Source of the DNA: Marinobacterium iners | Lineage (GTDB): Bacteria > Pseudomonadota > Gammaproteobacteria > Pseudomonadales > Balneatricaceae | Assembly (NCBI RefSeq): GCF_017310015.1 | Contig: NZ_CP022297.1 | Span: 1,054,001 to 1,118,000 of the forward strand | DNA: 64,000 bases | Direction of reading: 5' to 3' | Shown: piece after piece, positions 7,950 to 16,713 of the stretch | How the letters are laid out: every line of letters starts with the position of its first letter | How positions within the stretch are numbered: the first letter of the stretch is position 1 | Program-made: the position numbers and the translations under genes | The notes under the pieces: generated by a model | The model's input: the letters and a program-made list of their open reading frames with translations, nothing else | What the model was told of the DNA's origin: nothing | Database searches by the model: none

Positions 7950-8540
7950 GTGTCTAACGAGAGTCAGGCAGCCGCTGACCAGTTGCTGGTCAAGCGGGTT
8001 CAGGCTGGTGACAAACGTGCTTTCGACCTGCTGGTCAAACAGTACCAGCACAAGATCATCGGACTGATCGGACGTTATGTATACGATCAGCACGAGGCAC
8101 TGGATGTTGCCCAGGAAGCTTTTATAAAGGCTTATAGAGCGTTGCCCGGTTTTCGTGGCGACAGCGCGTTTTATACATGGTTGTACCGTATTGCGATCAA
8201 CACGGCCAAGAATCACTTGGTTGCCCGCAATCGACGACCACCGGACGTGGATGTGGATGTAGACGACGCACAATATCTAGGGGCGGAAAATGAGTTGCGT
8301 GATCTGGAGACTCCGGAAAATGCACTTTACCGCGACGAGATGGAGCGTGTCATCAAGCAGACGCTTGATCGTCTGCCGGAAGATTTGCGTGTGGCGCTGA
8401 CGCTGCGCGAATTTGAAGGCATGAGTTATGAAGATATTGCCAACGTCATGGATTGTCCTGTTGGCACGGTTCGGTCAAGGATTTTCAGGGCACGCGAGGC
8501 GATCGACAAGGAGATCGCACCGCTGCTCAATAACAACTGA
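7950..8540 (+). CDS. rpoE: RNA polymerase sigma factor RpoE (AlgU)
   Basis: An ECF sigma factor of 196 residues closely matching RpoE/AlgU, which drives the extracytoplasmic stress regulon for outer-membrane protein and LPS damage. Region 2 (about residues 25-90) contains DVAQEAFIKAYRAL and the DNA-melting FYTWLYRIAINTAKN; region 4 (about 130-185) contains LPEDLRVALTLREFEGMSYEDIA and the helix-turn-helix CPVGTVRSRIFRAR. The start is GTG, giving the usual MSNE N-terminus. It heads the operon with the fused rseA, rseC and mucD, downstream of a candidate sigma-E promoter. Confidence 0.96.
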   Translation: MSNESQAAADQLLVKRVQAGDKRAFDLLVKQYQHKIIGLIGRYVYDQHEALDVAQEAFIKAYRALPGFRGDSAFYTWLYRIAINTAKNHLVARNRRPPDVDVDVDDAQYLGAENELRDLETPENALYRDEMERVIKQTLDRLPEDLRVALTLREFEGMSYEDIANVMDCPVGTVRSRIFRAREAIDKEIAPLLNNN

Positions 8541-8582
8541 GAGATCATATGACTGCCGTTTGCAGCCATTCGGGGTAAGTCT

Positions 8583-9419
8583 ATGCGAGAAGCGAATGAA
8601 TCCATATCGGCACTCCTGGATGGAGAGGTCAGTGACTTCGAGTTGCGTCGTACACTGGAGCAGGTGGGGCAGGACCCGCAGCTGGGCCAGCAGTGGCATC
8701 GTTACCAGGTTGTGCGATCTGCGCTGAAGCGTGAAACAGTTGCAGCCATTGATGTCGATCTCAGTGATCGGGTCATGGCTGCGCTTGAGCGAGAACCGGT
8801 GTACCACCCCAGTGTGGATCAGCCGGACGAACGCCAAGCGGGACAGCGAGCATTCAAACCGGTGTCTCGCTGGTGGCGCTCTGTATCCAGCATGGCAGTG
8901 GCCGCGTCCGTTACTGCTGTGGTGATTCTGGGGGCCGGCTCGCTTAATGAAGCCGGTGATGCGACACGACCGACCTATACACTACCCGGGGCAACGGCCA
9001 GTGCCGACTTGATGCGAACTCAGCTTGGTACTCGCTCGGCCTCACCTTCAATCCGCTATGATTCAGCGGATGTGATTCGTTTGTCGGACGGGCTCAAGCG
9101 TTATATCGATCAGCATCAACACCTGCTCAGCACTCAGAAGGTGCCACAGTGGACCACGCGCTGGTTGCCGGAGGGATACTCCATTGTGCGGCACGAACTT
9201 CTGCCTCATGGCGAAGTAATGGTATTTGCGAATGCGCGTGATGCTTTTTCGGTCAGTGTTGAAGAGATCGGCCACCAAAGCATGCCCGAAGGGGTGGCTC
9301 AGGCTGATGGTTACATTGCGGTTGGCAAGCGGCGCGGTGAGCATTTCGTCACTGTAGTTGGAGATGTGCCGCTGATGATAGCGGATCGCATTGCCAGTGC
9401 GGTTCAACCTGAGCGCTGA
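8583..9419 (+). CDS. Anti-sigma-E factor RseA fused to RseB C-terminal domain
   Basis: A 278-residue protein combining two normally separate regulators. Residues 1-75 are an RseA/MucA cytoplasmic anti-sigma domain (ESISALLDGEVSDFELRRTL, WHRYQVVRSAL), 102-118 form one membrane helix, and 160-183 resemble the periplasmic tail of RseA (DVIRLSDGLKRYIDQHQH). Residues 188-275 match the C-terminal domain of RseB/MucB: WTTRWLPEGYSIVRHE, then a Phe-rich strand, then HFVTVVGDVPLMIADRIA. The large N-terminal LolA-like domain of RseB, which senses LPS or lipid, is absent, and no separate rseB follows: rseC begins 2 bases after the stop. The frame is continuous with no visible frameshift. The reading is RseA carrying its own RseB-type shield against DegS/AlgW cleavage. 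Confidence 0.8.
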   Translation: MREANESISALLDGEVSDFELRRTLEQVGQDPQLGQQWHRYQVVRSALKRETVAAIDVDLSDRVMAALEREPVYHPSVDQPDERQAGQRAFKPVSRWWRSVSSMAVAASVTAVVILGAGSLNEAGDATRPTYTLPGATASADLMRTQLGTRSASPSIRYDSADVIRLSDGLKRYIDQHQHLLSTQKVPQWTTRWLPEGYSIVRHELLPHGEVMVFANARDAFSVSVEEIGHQSMPEGVAQADGYIAVGKRRGEHFVTVVGDVPLMIADRIASAVQPER

Positions 9420-9421
9420 GC

Positions 9422-9856
9422 ATGATTGAAGAAGTGGCTACCGTCACCTGGAGCGGCCAGGGGCTGGCACGGGTCGAAGCGGCCCGCAACAGTGCCTGCG
9501 CTCAGTGCAGCAGTCGCTCCAACTGCAGTCAGGGTGTGCTGTCTCAGTGGTCTCGCGGACGTACCGTTGAGATAGAGGTACTCAATCCTGCCAATCTGGC
9601 ACTCTCGCCCGGGCAGCAGGTGCTGATCGGGCTGGAGGAGGGGGGGCTTATGCGTGCCTCCCTGTTGCTTTACCTTGTGCCTCTGCTGATGCTGGTTGCT
9701 GGCGCTCTGGTCGCCAGTGTGCTGGGTGCCAGTGAGGCGGTACAGATTCTGGCTGCAGCCTTCATGCTGCTGGCCGGGTTTGTGGCGGTACGTTTTCTCA
9801 CACGTAAAACGGCTGAACTCAGTCGCTATCAGCCGGTCCTATTGAAAATCCTGTAA
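9422..9856 (+). CDS. rseC: SoxR-reducing system protein RseC family
   Basis: A 144-residue inner-membrane protein. The N-terminal cytoplasmic part holds the cysteine cluster SACAQCSSRSNCSQG (Cys26, Cys29, Cys35), and two membrane helices follow (about residues 78-122), the standard RseC/MucC layout. RseC has been tied to modulation of sigma-E activity and to reduction of SoxR through the Rsx complex. It lies 2 bases after the rseA-rseB fusion gene and 20 bases before mucD, within the sigma-E operon. Confidence 0.9.
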   Translation: MIEEVATVTWSGQGLARVEAARNSACAQCSSRSNCSQGVLSQWSRGRTVEIEVLNPANLALSPGQQVLIGLEEGGLMRASLLLYLVPLLMLVAGALVASVLGASEAVQILAAAFMLLAGFVAVRFLTRKTAELSRYQPVLLKIL

Positions 9857-9876
9857 TCGACAAAAGGTGAAAATCA

Positions 9877-11286
9877 GTGAAAAGCATCAAGATCAGCCTT
9901 GGTTTCATGCTTGCCTGGCTTTGTGCCCCTCTGGTGAATGCGGCCGCGTTGCCTGATTTCACAGAACTGGTCGAGGACGCCTCGCCGGCTGTGGTCAATA
10001 TCAGCACGGTCAGTCGCAGTGAACAATCCCTTTCAACGCCCTTCGGGCACTTTGAATTCCATGGTCCTCAAGGAGAGGATGTGCCCGAAATTTTCCGGCA
10101 CTTCTTCCGTGACATGCCGCAGCTTCGTGAAGGGCCGCAGCGCAAGGCTCCTCGCTCTCTGGGTTCCGGCTTCATTATTTCCAGTGATGGTTACATTCTG
10201 ACCAATCATCATGTGATCAAGGATGCTGAAGAGGTGCTGGTGCGCCTGAATGACCGGCGTGAGCTGCAGGCCGAGGTGATTGGCTCCGATGAGCGCACTG
10301 ACGTGGCATTGCTGCGGATCGATGCACGCGACTTGCCGGTGGTGAAGAAAGGCAGTTCGGCCGACCTCAAGGTGGGTGAGTGGGTTCTGGCCATTGGTTC
10401 CCCGTTCGGTTTCGATCACAGTGTTACCGCGGGTATCGTGAGCGCCACCGAGCGCGCATTGGCCAATGAAACCTACGTGCCGTTCATTCAGACCGACGTG
10501 GCGATCAACCCGGGCAACTCCGGCGGTCCGCTGTTCAATCTTGATGGCGAGGTCGTTGGCATCAACTCGCAGATTTATACTCGCTCGGGCGGTTTCATGG
10601 GGCTTTCCTTTGCGATACCGATCGACGTTGCCATGGATGTGGCGGACCAGCTGAAAAACCAAGGGTTCGTGCAACGCGGTTGGCTCGGTGTAATCATTCA
10701 GGAGGTTAATCGAGATCTGGCCGAGTCGTTCGGGCTCAAGAAGCCGGCGGGAGCGCTGGTCGCCAAGGTGCTGCCGGGCAGCCCAGCACAATCCGGAGGG
10801 CTGCAGGAAGGGGATGTAATCCTCAAACTCAATGGCAAGCCAGTCGAGTTGTCCTCAGATCTGCCGCCACTGGTTGGCCGTATCAAGCCAGGTCAGACTG
10901 CCCGCCTGGAGGTGATGCGTTCTGGCGAGCGTGAGATGGTAGAACTGGTTATCGGGACCATGCCAGATGAACCGCAGCAGGCATCACGTTCCGCTGAAAA
11001 GCCGGCTGAAACGGGTCGCCTGGGGCTGGTAGTGGCTCCGCTGGACCCATCACTTAAAGACAAGTGGGCCATCAGTTCGGGTGTGATGGTTCAGCAGGTC
11101 CAGGAAGGGGCCGGGCTCCAGGCGGGCCTGGTACGTGGTGATGTCATCACCATGCTCAATGGCAAGCGTATCGAAACGGTAGAGCAGTTCGAGCAGGTGG
11201 CATCCGCTTTGCCGGCAGGGCGCTCCGTCCCCTTGCGTATCGTGCGACGCGGCAGTCCCCTGTTTATTGCACTTAAAACCGAGTGA
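9877..11286 (+). CDS. mucD: Periplasmic serine endoprotease DegP-like (MucD)
   Basis: An HtrA-family protease of 469 residues that degrades or refolds damaged periplasmic proteins. A signal peptide covers residues 1 to about 23. The catalytic triad is His112 (TNHHVIKD), Asp142 (RTDVALL) and Ser215 (NPGNSGGPLFN). Two PDZ domains follow, near 260-345 and 375-465. The start is GTG with an AAAGGTGA ribosome site. As the last gene of the rpoE operon it matches MucD of Pseudomonas, where it dampens sigma-E/AlgU activity by removing misfolded proteins. A perfect 12-bp terminator hairpin follows. Confidence 0.95.
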   Translation: MKSIKISLGFMLAWLCAPLVNAAALPDFTELVEDASPAVVNISTVSRSEQSLSTPFGHFEFHGPQGEDVPEIFRHFFRDMPQLREGPQRKAPRSLGSGFIISSDGYILTNHHVIKDAEEVLVRLNDRRELQAEVIGSDERTDVALLRIDARDLPVVKKGSSADLKVGEWVLAIGSPFGFDHSVTAGIVSATERALANETYVPFIQTDVAINPGNSGGPLFNLDGEVVGINSQIYTRSGGFMGLSFAIPIDVAMDVADQLKNQGFVQRGWLGVIIQEVNRDLAESFGLKKPAGALVAKVLPGSPAQSGGLQEGDVILKLNGKPVELSSDLPPLVGRIKPGQTARLEVMRSGEREMVELVIGTMPDEPQQASRSAEKPAETGRLGLVVAPLDPSLKDKWAISSGVMVQQVQEGAGLQAGLVRGDVITMLNGKRIETVEQFEQVASALPAGRSVPLRIVRRGSPLFIALKTE

Positions 11287-11291
11287 CCCTG

Positions 11292-11330
11292 AACCCGGGG
11301 AGCGCATCGCTCCCCGGGTTTTCCGCTTTT
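11292..11330 (+). terminator. Rho-independent terminator after mucD
   Basis: A perfect 12-bp stem (AACCCGGGGAGC / GCTCCCCGGGTT) with a 5-base loop starts 5 bases after the mucD stop and is followed by a T-rich tail (TTCCGCTTTT). It marks the end of the rpoE operon and separates it from lepA. Confidence 0.85.
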
Positions 11331-11419
11331 GCCGATGACCTGATCCCCCCTCTTGCGTTAAACTGCGTCCTCTTTAACTGATCTCAGCCACTTTCTGACC
11401 GGAGTCGGGTAACCGTATC

Positions 11420-13219
11420 GTGAGTAAACTGGAACATATTCGTAATTTCTCGATCATCGCCCATATCGATCATGGCAAATCCACCCTGTCCGACCGCATC
11501 ATTCAGATCTGTGGTGGTCTGAGCGACCGTGAAATGGCGGCCCAGGTTCTCGACTCCATGGATCTTGAGCGTGAGCGCGGCATCACGATCAAGGCACAGA
11601 GTGTTACCCTCGACTACACCGCGAAGGACGGTAAAACCTATCAGCTCAACTTCATCGACACCCCCGGACATGTGGACTTTTCGTATGAAGTGTCACGCTC
11701 GCTGTCTGCCTGTGAGGGTGCTTTGCTGGTAGTGGATGCTGCGCAGGGTGTTGAGGCCCAGTCGGTGGCCAACTGCTACACCGCTATCGAGCAAGGTCTG
11801 GAAGTGCTGCCGATACTGAACAAAATGGATCTGCCTCAGGCTGATCCTGACCGTGTGCGGCAGGAGATCGAAGAGGTGATCGGCATCGATGCTACCCATG
11901 CTGTCGCCTGTTCGGCCAAGACTGGTCTGGGGGTTGAGGAGGTGCTGGAAGAGTTGGTTCGGGTAATCCCTCCGCCGGAAGGTGATGTGGATGGTCCGCT
12001 GCAGGCGCTGATTATTGACTCCTGGTTTGATAACTACCTGGGCGTGGTGTCACTGGTGCGCGTGATACACGGCACCCTGCGCAAAAAGGACAAGCTGCTG
12101 GTCAAATCCACCGGTCAGGCGCACCAGGTGGATGCAGTGGGTGTCTTTACTCCTAAACGGAAAGAAACCGATCAGCTGCGTGCCGGCGAGGTCGGGTTTA
12201 TTGTTGCGGGTATCAAGGATATTCATGGTGCGCCCGTGGGCGATACTCTGACGCATTTCAAAACGCCGGATGTACCCAGTTTGCCCGGTTTCCAGAAGGT
12301 ACAGCCGCAGGTGTATGCCGGTCTGTTCCCGACCAGTGCCGATGACTATGAAGATTTTCGTGAAGCGCTGGACAAGCTGACCCTGAACGATGCCTCCCTG
12401 TTCTTTGAACCGGAGACATCCGATGCACTGGGCTTCGGTTTCCGCTGTGGCTTCCTTGGCATGTTGCACATGGAGATCATTCAGGAGCGCCTGGAGCGCG
12501 AATATGATCTTGATCTGGTCACAACCGCCCCGACCGTAGTGTACGAGCTTGAGCTGAACAACGGTGACGTGGTTCAGATCGACAGCCCCTCCAAGCTGCC
12601 GGACCCCTCTACTGTGCGTGAAATGCGCGAGCCGATCGTGCTGGCCAATATTCTGGTGCCGGACGAGCATCTGGGCCAGGTGATCGGTCTGTGCGTGGAA
12701 AAGCGAGGTGTGCAGAAAAACATGCACTTTGTCGGCAAGCAGGTTCAGGTCACTTACGAACTGCCGATGGCGGAGGTGGTGCTCGACTTCTTTGATCGCC
12801 TCAAGTCCTGCAGTCGTGGCTATGCGTCGCTTGAATACAATTTTCAGCGCTTTGAAGCAGCCAAGCTGGTGCGCATGGATATCATGATTAACGGAGAGCG
12901 TGTGGATGCGCTGGCGGTCATCCTGCACAAGGATAACGCGGTGTACCGTGGCCGAATGCTGTGTGAAAAGATGAAAGAGTTGATTCCACGGCAGATGTTT
13001 GATGTGGCGATTCAGGCCGCCATTGGTGGCAAGGTGATCGCGCGAACAACCGTCAAGGCGCTGCGCAAGAACGTGCTGGCCAAGTGCTATGGTGGTGACG
13101 TGAGCCGTAAGAAGAAACTGCTGTCAAAGCAGAAAGAGGGTAAGAAACGCATGAAGCAAGTCGGGCGGGTTGAGATTCCTCAGGACGCCTTCCTTGCTGT
13201 ACTCAAAGTTGACGGCTAG
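11420..13219 (+). CDS. lepA: Elongation factor 4 (LepA)
   Basis: A 599-residue translational GTPase of the LepA family, proposed to act on stalled or back-tracked ribosomes and in initiation or ribosome assembly. The G1 motif AHIDHGKST is at residues 14-22, G2/G3 regions include RGITIK and DTPGHVDF, and G4 is NKMDLP. The C-terminal LepA-specific domain ends in the basic stretch KKKLLSKQKEGKKRMKQ. The start is GTG (MSKLEHIRNFS), matching relatives. It precedes lepB by 9 bases, the conserved lepA-lepB pair. Confidence 0.97.
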   Translation: MSKLEHIRNFSIIAHIDHGKSTLSDRIIQICGGLSDREMAAQVLDSMDLERERGITIKAQSVTLDYTAKDGKTYQLNFIDTPGHVDFSYEVSRSLSACEGALLVVDAAQGVEAQSVANCYTAIEQGLEVLPILNKMDLPQADPDRVRQEIEEVIGIDATHAVACSAKTGLGVEEVLEELVRVIPPPEGDVDGPLQALIIDSWFDNYLGVVSLVRVIHGTLRKKDKLLVKSTGQAHQVDAVGVFTPKRKETDQLRAGEVGFIVAGIKDIHGAPVGDTLTHFKTPDVPSLPGFQKVQPQVYAGLFPTSADDYEDFREALDKLTLNDASLFFEPETSDALGFGFRCGFLGMLHMEIIQERLEREYDLDLVTTAPTVVYELELNNGDVVQIDSPSKLPDPSTVREMREPIVLANILVPDEHLGQVIGLCVEKRGVQKNMHFVGKQVQVTYELPMAEVVLDFFDRLKSCSRGYASLEYNFQRFEAAKLVRMDIMINGERVDALAVILHKDNAVYRGRMLCEKMKELIPRQMFDVAIQAAIGGKVIARTTVKALRKNVLAKCYGGDVSRKKKLLSKQKEGKKRMKQVGRVEIPQDAFLAVLKVDG

Positions 13220-13228
13220 GGCAGGGAC

Positions 13229-14041
13229 ATGAATCTGGACTTTTCACTGATACTGGTACTGGTCACATTGTTGACTGGTATCCTCTGGCTGGTCGATACA
13301 CTGATGTTTGCGCCCCGGCGCCGGGCGGCACTGGCGCAGGCTGAGCAGAGTGCCGGCGCGCCATTGCCGGAGGCGCAACAGATTAGCCTGATGCGTCAGC
13401 CTGGCTGGGCCGACACCTCTCGTTCCATGTTTCCGGTGCTGCTGGTGGTGCTGCTGCTGCGCTCTTTCCTGTTTGAGCCGTTTCAGATTCCTTCCGGCTC
13501 CATGTTGCCGACGCTCAAGATCGGCGACTTCATTTTGGTAAACAAGTTTCACTACGGGCTGCGTTTGCCAGTGCTCAATACGAAATTCGTGAGCAATAAT
13601 GATCCACAGCATGGTGATGTGATCGTGTTCCGCTACCCGGAAGATACCAGTATCAACTACATTAAACGGGTAGTCGGTGTGCCGGGCGATGTGATCACCT
13701 ATCAGGGCAAGACGTTGTTTATCAACGGTGAAGCACAGCCACAAAGTTTGATCGCACGCCTGCCGCCGGGCAATCCTGAGCAGTTGCTGCTGAGCGAAAC
13801 ACTGGTGGGTAAGCCGCACCGAATTCATCAGGATATCTATCGACCGATCATGAACGGTCAGTGGGTGGTGCCGGAAGGGCATTACTTTGTTCTGGGTGAT
13901 AACCGTGATAACAGCAGGGACAGTCGCTACTGGGGCTTTGTGCCTGAAGAACTGCTGGTCGGAAAAGCAACCGCTGTATGGATGCATTGGGACAGTTTTT
14001 TCAGTCTGCCCGATTTCAGTGATGTTCGTCGCATTAACTAG
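13229..14041 (+). CDS. lepB: Signal peptidase I
   Basis: The membrane-bound leader peptidase that removes Sec and Tat signal peptides. It has 270 residues, with an N-terminal helix (5-27), a second helix (67-82) and a periplasmic catalytic domain. The Ser-Lys dyad is Ser91 in IPSGSMLPTL and Lys146 in INYIKRVVG, and the box GDNRDNSRDSRYWG lies near residue 225. Length fits the shorter, Pseudomonas-type enzymes. It is followed at 11 bases by the DUF4845 gene and then rnc. Confidence 0.95.
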   Translation: MNLDFSLILVLVTLLTGILWLVDTLMFAPRRRAALAQAEQSAGAPLPEAQQISLMRQPGWADTSRSMFPVLLVVLLLRSFLFEPFQIPSGSMLPTLKIGDFILVNKFHYGLRLPVLNTKFVSNNDPQHGDVIVFRYPEDTSINYIKRVVGVPGDVITYQGKTLFINGEAQPQSLIARLPPGNPEQLLLSETLVGKPHRIHQDIYRPIMNGQWVVPEGHYFVLGDNRDNSRDSRYWGFVPEELLVGKATAVWMHWDSFFSLPDFSDVRRIN

Positions 14042-14052
14042 AGGATGGAAAG

Positions 14053-14433
14053 ATGAACAACGGAGCTACACACTTTCAGCGCGGAGCCTCATTTACCTCG
14101 ACTTTGATTGGGTTAATTGTGGCTGGCATCTTCTTTGCCGTAGGGTTCAAGCTGTTTGGCCCTTACTGGGAGCACGCCACCATCAATTCCATTGTGGCCA
14201 AGGTCAGCGAGGACCCGGATGAACTGTCCAAGCCGGTGCGTGAAATCCGTCGTGACTTTGACAAGAAATTCCTGATCAACCAGGTGTCGTTGCCGAACAA
14301 GGACTCACTGCAAGTCACGCAGAAAGAAGGCGTGCTCTATTTTGATCTGGTCTATGAGGTCCGTGTACCGATGTTCTACAACGTCGATGCGCTGGTTAAG
14401 TTTGAAGAACACTATGAAGCTGTTAAACCTTGA
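14053..14433 (+). CDS. DUF4845 domain-containing protein
   Basis: A 126-residue protein with an N-terminal membrane helix (about residues 17-36, after GASFTSTLIG) and a periplasmic tail. It matches the DUF4845 family found between lepB and rnc in many beta- and gammaproteobacteria. The N-terminal region resembles a pilin-like hydrophobic segment, but there is no clear prepilin peptidase site. Function is unknown. Its stop overlaps the TTG start of rnc by 4 bases, so it may set the translation rate of RNase III. Confidence 0.85.
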   Translation: MNNGATHFQRGASFTSTLIGLIVAGIFFAVGFKLFGPYWEHATINSIVAKVSEDPDELSKPVREIRRDFDKKFLINQVSLPNKDSLQVTQKEGVLYFDLVYEVRVPMFYNVDALVKFEEHYEAVKP

Positions 14434-15116
14434 TTAAACCTGCTGCTGAACTGGCCCGAAAACTGGGCAACCCCTGTGAAGATCCCGAGCTGTTTGAGCT
14501 GGCGCTGACCCATCGCAGCTGTGGTAAACGCAATAATGAACGGCTGGAGTTTCTCGGCGATGCGATTCTGAGCTTTGTCATTGCCGATGATCTCTATAGG
14601 CGCTTCCCGGATGCCCGTGAAGGTCAGATGAGTCGTCTGCGTTCCCGTGTGGTCAAGGGTGAAACGTTGGCCCTTATTGCCCGTGAAATGGCGGTCGGTG
14701 ACTACCTGCGTCTGGGTTCCGGTGAACTGAAAAGTGGTGGTTTCCGGCGCGACTCCATCTTGGCCGACAGTGTCGAGGCCATTATCGGAGCCGTCTATCT
14801 CGATCAGGGTGTGGAAGCAGCCAGAGCGTTCATTCTGCACTGGTTTGGCCCCCACCTGGAACAGCTGGATCTGAATATTACCCTCAAGGATGCCAAGACC
14901 CGATTGCAGGAGTTTTTGCAATCACGTCGCTCGCAACTGCCTCAGTATGAGCTGGTGTCGGTGGAAGGGGAGCCCCACGATCAAACCTTTCATATCCGTT
15001 GTGAAATATCATTGCTGGATGCGCCCACCGAGGGGCATGGCAGCAGTCGCCGTCAGGCAGAACAGGAAGCGGCTCGCGCCGCACTGGCGCAACTGGATCA
15101 GGAGGCTAGCGCATGA
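14430..15116 (+). CDS. rnc: Ribonuclease III
   Basis: Double-strand-specific endoribonuclease that processes rRNA precursors and some mRNAs; 228 residues. The catalytic signature NERLEFLGDAILSFVIAD lies at about residues 36-53 and a second conserved block is ADSVEAIIGAVYLD near 112-125; the dsRNA-binding domain occupies about 155-225. The start is a TTG overlapping the DUF4845 stop (TTGA), an unusual weak start consistent with translational coupling and low expression. It overlaps era by 4 bases (ATGA). Confidence 0.96.
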   Translation: MIKPAAELARKLGNPCEDPELFELALTHRSCGKRNNERLEFLGDAILSFVIADDLYRRFPDAREGQMSRLRSRVVKGETLALIAREMAVGDYLRLGSGELKSGGFRRDSILADSVEAIIGAVYLDQGVEAARAFILHWFGPHLEQLDLNITLKDAKTRLQEFLQSRRSQLPQYELVSVEGEPHDQTFHIRCEISLLDAPTEGHGSSRRQAEQEAARAALAQLDQEASA

Positions 15117-16015
15117 GTGAGTCAACACAGCGTTGTGGTTATGTGGCCATCGTGGGCCGTCCCAATGTGGGCAAATCGACCCTGCTGAACCGCATTCTGG
15201 GGCAGAAACTGAGCATTACATCGCGTAAGCCACAGACGACCCGGCACCAGATTCTGGGTATCAAGACCGAGGACGATCTGCAGGTGGTGTACGTGGATAC
15301 ACCGGGGCTGCACAAGGATGACAAGGGCAAGGCGCTCAACCGCTTCATGAACCGTACCGCCTCCGAGGCGTTACGGCATGTGGATCTGGTTGTGTTCATG
15401 ATTGACCGTACCGCCTGGACAGAAGAGGACCAACTGGTACTCGACAAGCTGGAACACCTGCACTGCCCGGTGATTCTGGCGGTCAACAAGGTTGATCAGC
15501 TTAAAGACAAGGAAGCCCTGCTGCCACAGCTTGAAGAGCTTGCGGCCAAACGCCACTTTGACGTGATTATCCCGATCTCGGCTGAGAAGGGGCACAATGT
15601 CGAACGCCTTGAACAGGAAGTCGAATCGCGTATCCCTGAGGGCGTGCATCTGTTCCCGGAAGATCAGATTACGGATCGCAGCTCCCGCTTTGTGGCTGCC
15701 GAACTGGTGCGTGAGAAGCTGATGCGCAATCTGGGCGAAGAGGTGCCCTATGGCACCACGGTCGAGATTGAAGAGTTTAAGCATGATGGTCGTGTACTGC
15801 ATATCAGTGCGCTGATTCTGGTTGAGCGTGAAGGCCAGAAGCGGATCGTGATCGGTGACAGCGGCGCGGTGATCAAGACCATTGGTCGTGATGCCCGTAT
15901 CGATATGGAAAAAATGTTTGATACCAAAGTCATGCTCAACCTCTGGGTCAAGGTCAAGCGGGGCTGGTCCGATAATGAACGGGCACTGCAGAGCCTCGGT
16001 TACAGGCATGAGTGA
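15113..16015 (+). CDS. era: GTPase Era
   Basis: Ras-like GTPase with a KH domain that binds the 3-prime end of 16S rRNA during 30S maturation; 300 residues. G1 is GRPNVGKST (15-23), G3 is DTPG, G4 is NKVD, and the KH region includes GDSGAVIKTIGRDAR near residue 245. It overlaps rnc by 4 bases and recO by 1-4 bases, the conserved rnc-era-recO arrangement, so RNase III and Era are made from one message. Confidence 0.97.
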   Translation: MSESTQRCGYVAIVGRPNVGKSTLLNRILGQKLSITSRKPQTTRHQILGIKTEDDLQVVYVDTPGLHKDDKGKALNRFMNRTASEALRHVDLVVFMIDRTAWTEEDQLVLDKLEHLHCPVILAVNKVDQLKDKEALLPQLEELAAKRHFDVIIPISAEKGHNVERLEQEVESRIPEGVHLFPEDQITDRSSRFVAAELVREKLMRNLGEEVPYGTTVEIEEFKHDGRVLHISALILVEREGQKRIVIGDSGAVIKTIGRDARIDMEKMFDTKVMLNLWVKVKRGWSDNERALQSLGYRHE

Positions 16016-16713
16016 TGAGCCAGCGGGTCGATGCGGCGGCCGCCTATGTCCTGCACAGCCGGCCCTATCGTGAAACCAGCCTGCTGGTTGATCTGCTGAC
16101 GCTGGAGCATGGCAAGGTCAGCGTGGTTGCACGAGGTGCCCGCAAACCGGGCTCTCGCCTGCGTTCCACGCTACAGCCGTTCCAGTCGCTGCAGGTTGGC
16201 TGGCAGGGGCGTACCGATCTTAAAACCCTGCGCATGGCCGAGCCGGTCGAATCCCTGCTGATGCTGCAGGGTAAGGCGCTGCTGTGCGGACTGTATCTGA
16301 ATGAGCTGCTGCAGCGTCTGTTGCGCCCGTTTGACTCTCACCCCCGGCTATTCGTCTACTTCCGTTATGCACTCAATGAGTTACGACTGGGGCAAGACCT
16401 TGAAGGCGCATTGCGCACCTTTGAACGCCAACTGCTTGAGCAGCTGGGGTTTGCGCTGGATACTCGTTCACTTCAGCCGGGGCTGAGCTATCGCCTGGAT
16501 CCGGAGCGGGGGCTGATCGTCTGTAATCGGGCGGATGCCTATCCGGCCGAACACCTGCAGGCCATTGCCGAAGACCATTATGATGATCCTGCAGTACGGC
16601 GCAGTGCCAAGCGCCTGATGCGGAACCGACTTTCACCACTATTGGGAGACAGGCCTCTGCGCAGTCGCGAGCTGTTTCTCAAGCGCAAGGGAGTACAAGA
16701 TGACCGAGCCTGA
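16015..16713 (+). CDS. recO: DNA repair protein RecO
   Basis: Recombination mediator of the RecFOR pathway, which loads RecA on SSB-coated gapped DNA; 232 residues from the ATG. The N-terminal OB fold includes AYVLHSRPYRETSLLVDLLT and GKVSVVARGARKPGS, both family hallmarks. Either the GTG at 16012 or the ATG at 16015 could start it; the ATG in the TGATG overlap with era is preferred. It lacks an obvious zinc-cysteine cluster, as is common in this group. It overlaps pdxJ by 14 bases. Confidence 0.94.
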   Translation: MSQRVDAAAAYVLHSRPYRETSLLVDLLTLEHGKVSVVARGARKPGSRLRSTLQPFQSLQVGWQGRTDLKTLRMAEPVESLLMLQGKALLCGLYLNELLQRLLRPFDSHPRLFVYFRYALNELRLGQDLEGALRTFERQLLEQLGFALDTRSLQPGLSYRLDPERGLIVCNRADAYPAEHLQAIAEDHYDDPAVRRSAKRLMRNRLSPLLGDRPLRSRELFLKRKGVQDDRA

